IMG/VR virus record: IMGVR_UViG_3300025652_000157
Location: 1 to 41,828 of that record
Length of the DNA: 41,828 nucleotides
Source of the DNA: a virus
Reading direction: 5' to 3' (one strand)
Below the pieces are notes generated by a model. The model had not been told where the DNA came from. It saw nothing but the letters and a program-made list of their open reading frames with translations, and did no database searches. Made by a program: the position numbers and the translations under genes. Shown here in pieces: positions 41,776 to 41,828 of this stretch; the stretch's first letter is position 1; each line of letters opens with the position of its first letter.

Positions 41776-41828
41776 TTATTCCTCTACTATTATTGAGTTA
41801 GACGCGCTGATCGACGTAGTGATCGCAT
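41776..41828 (-). CDS. 3' end of an upstream late gene (partial)
   Basis: On the minus strand, one frame runs in from the right edge and stops at 41778-41776, 3 bp before the tail fibre ATG, so its last codons hold the fibre gene's GAGGAA Shine-Dalgarno. The visible C-terminus is about 16 residues, ending SNSIIVEE. The other two frames also end in this stretch, so the choice rests on spacing. Product unknown, probably another virion protein. Confidence 0.45.
   Translation of the reverse strand, partial: AITTSISASNSIIVEE

Overview
The window is part of a temperate, tailed double-stranded DNA phage (or prophage) genome. It has a phage replication set, a tyrosine integrase, a lysis cassette and a long late operon for tail and internal virion proteins. 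Several genes suggest a podovirus-like phage: a T7 gp12-like tail nozzle candidate, a 2503-residue polyvalent internal virion protein, and a short family A DNA polymerase with a T7 gp2.5-like ssDNA-binding protein. Small lysis-region proteins resembling ones I recall from marine phages hint at an aquatic proteobacterial host, but that is inference. Both ends cut through genes. No terminase, portal, major capsid or CI-type repressor gene is recognisable, so the genome continues outside the window.

Left arm, plus strand, 1-17798. Tandem paralogues of unknown function (83-815) are followed by a candidate promoter and a translationally linked set: a MoxR-type AAA+ ATPase, a helical protein, a metallopeptidase-like/VWA protein and a 228-residue unknown (901-4852). 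Next come a small AT-hook-like protein and DNA polymerase A (5192-7111). After a 175-bp gap lie nuclease and DNA-processing genes: a Cas4/RecB-like PD-(D/E)XK protein, VRR-NUC, an HNH-type protein, a DUF3310-like protein and an SNF2-type helicase (7287-11225). A second candidate promoter precedes an AlpA-like HTH protein, two conserved phage proteins and the ssDNA-binding protein, and this run ends at a strong hairpin (13139-13162). The arm finishes with a 981-residue primase-helicase, small proteins, a dUTPase and two Cys-rich proteins. Together these genes form a nearly complete replication and nucleotide-metabolism module.

Centre, 17813-19080. A tyrosine integrase on the minus strand converges on the left arm. 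The 263-bp region behind it contains an operator-like palindrome and is the natural place to look for attP.

Right arm, minus strand, 19081-41828. Read in the direction of transcription (right to left), it contains: the end of an upstream gene; a carbohydrate-binding-like receptor-binding protein and its partner; a lysis cassette (small membrane proteins, basic proteins, GH19-type endolysin); the nozzle-like protein; a J-type (DUF1983) fibre/tip protein; three small or adhesin-like tail proteins; a GNAT acetyltransferase; an S74-chaperone protein; a coiled-coil virion protein; and the giant polyvalent protein. A rho-independent terminator (19918-19951) ends this operon. A calcineurin-like phosphoesterase lies beyond it. 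Most late genes overlap by 1-8 nt (TAATG or ATGA), which indicates translational coupling.

No gap without a gene exceeds 300 bp; the largest is 18818-19080. I recognised no tRNA, rRNA, CRISPR array or insertion sequence.
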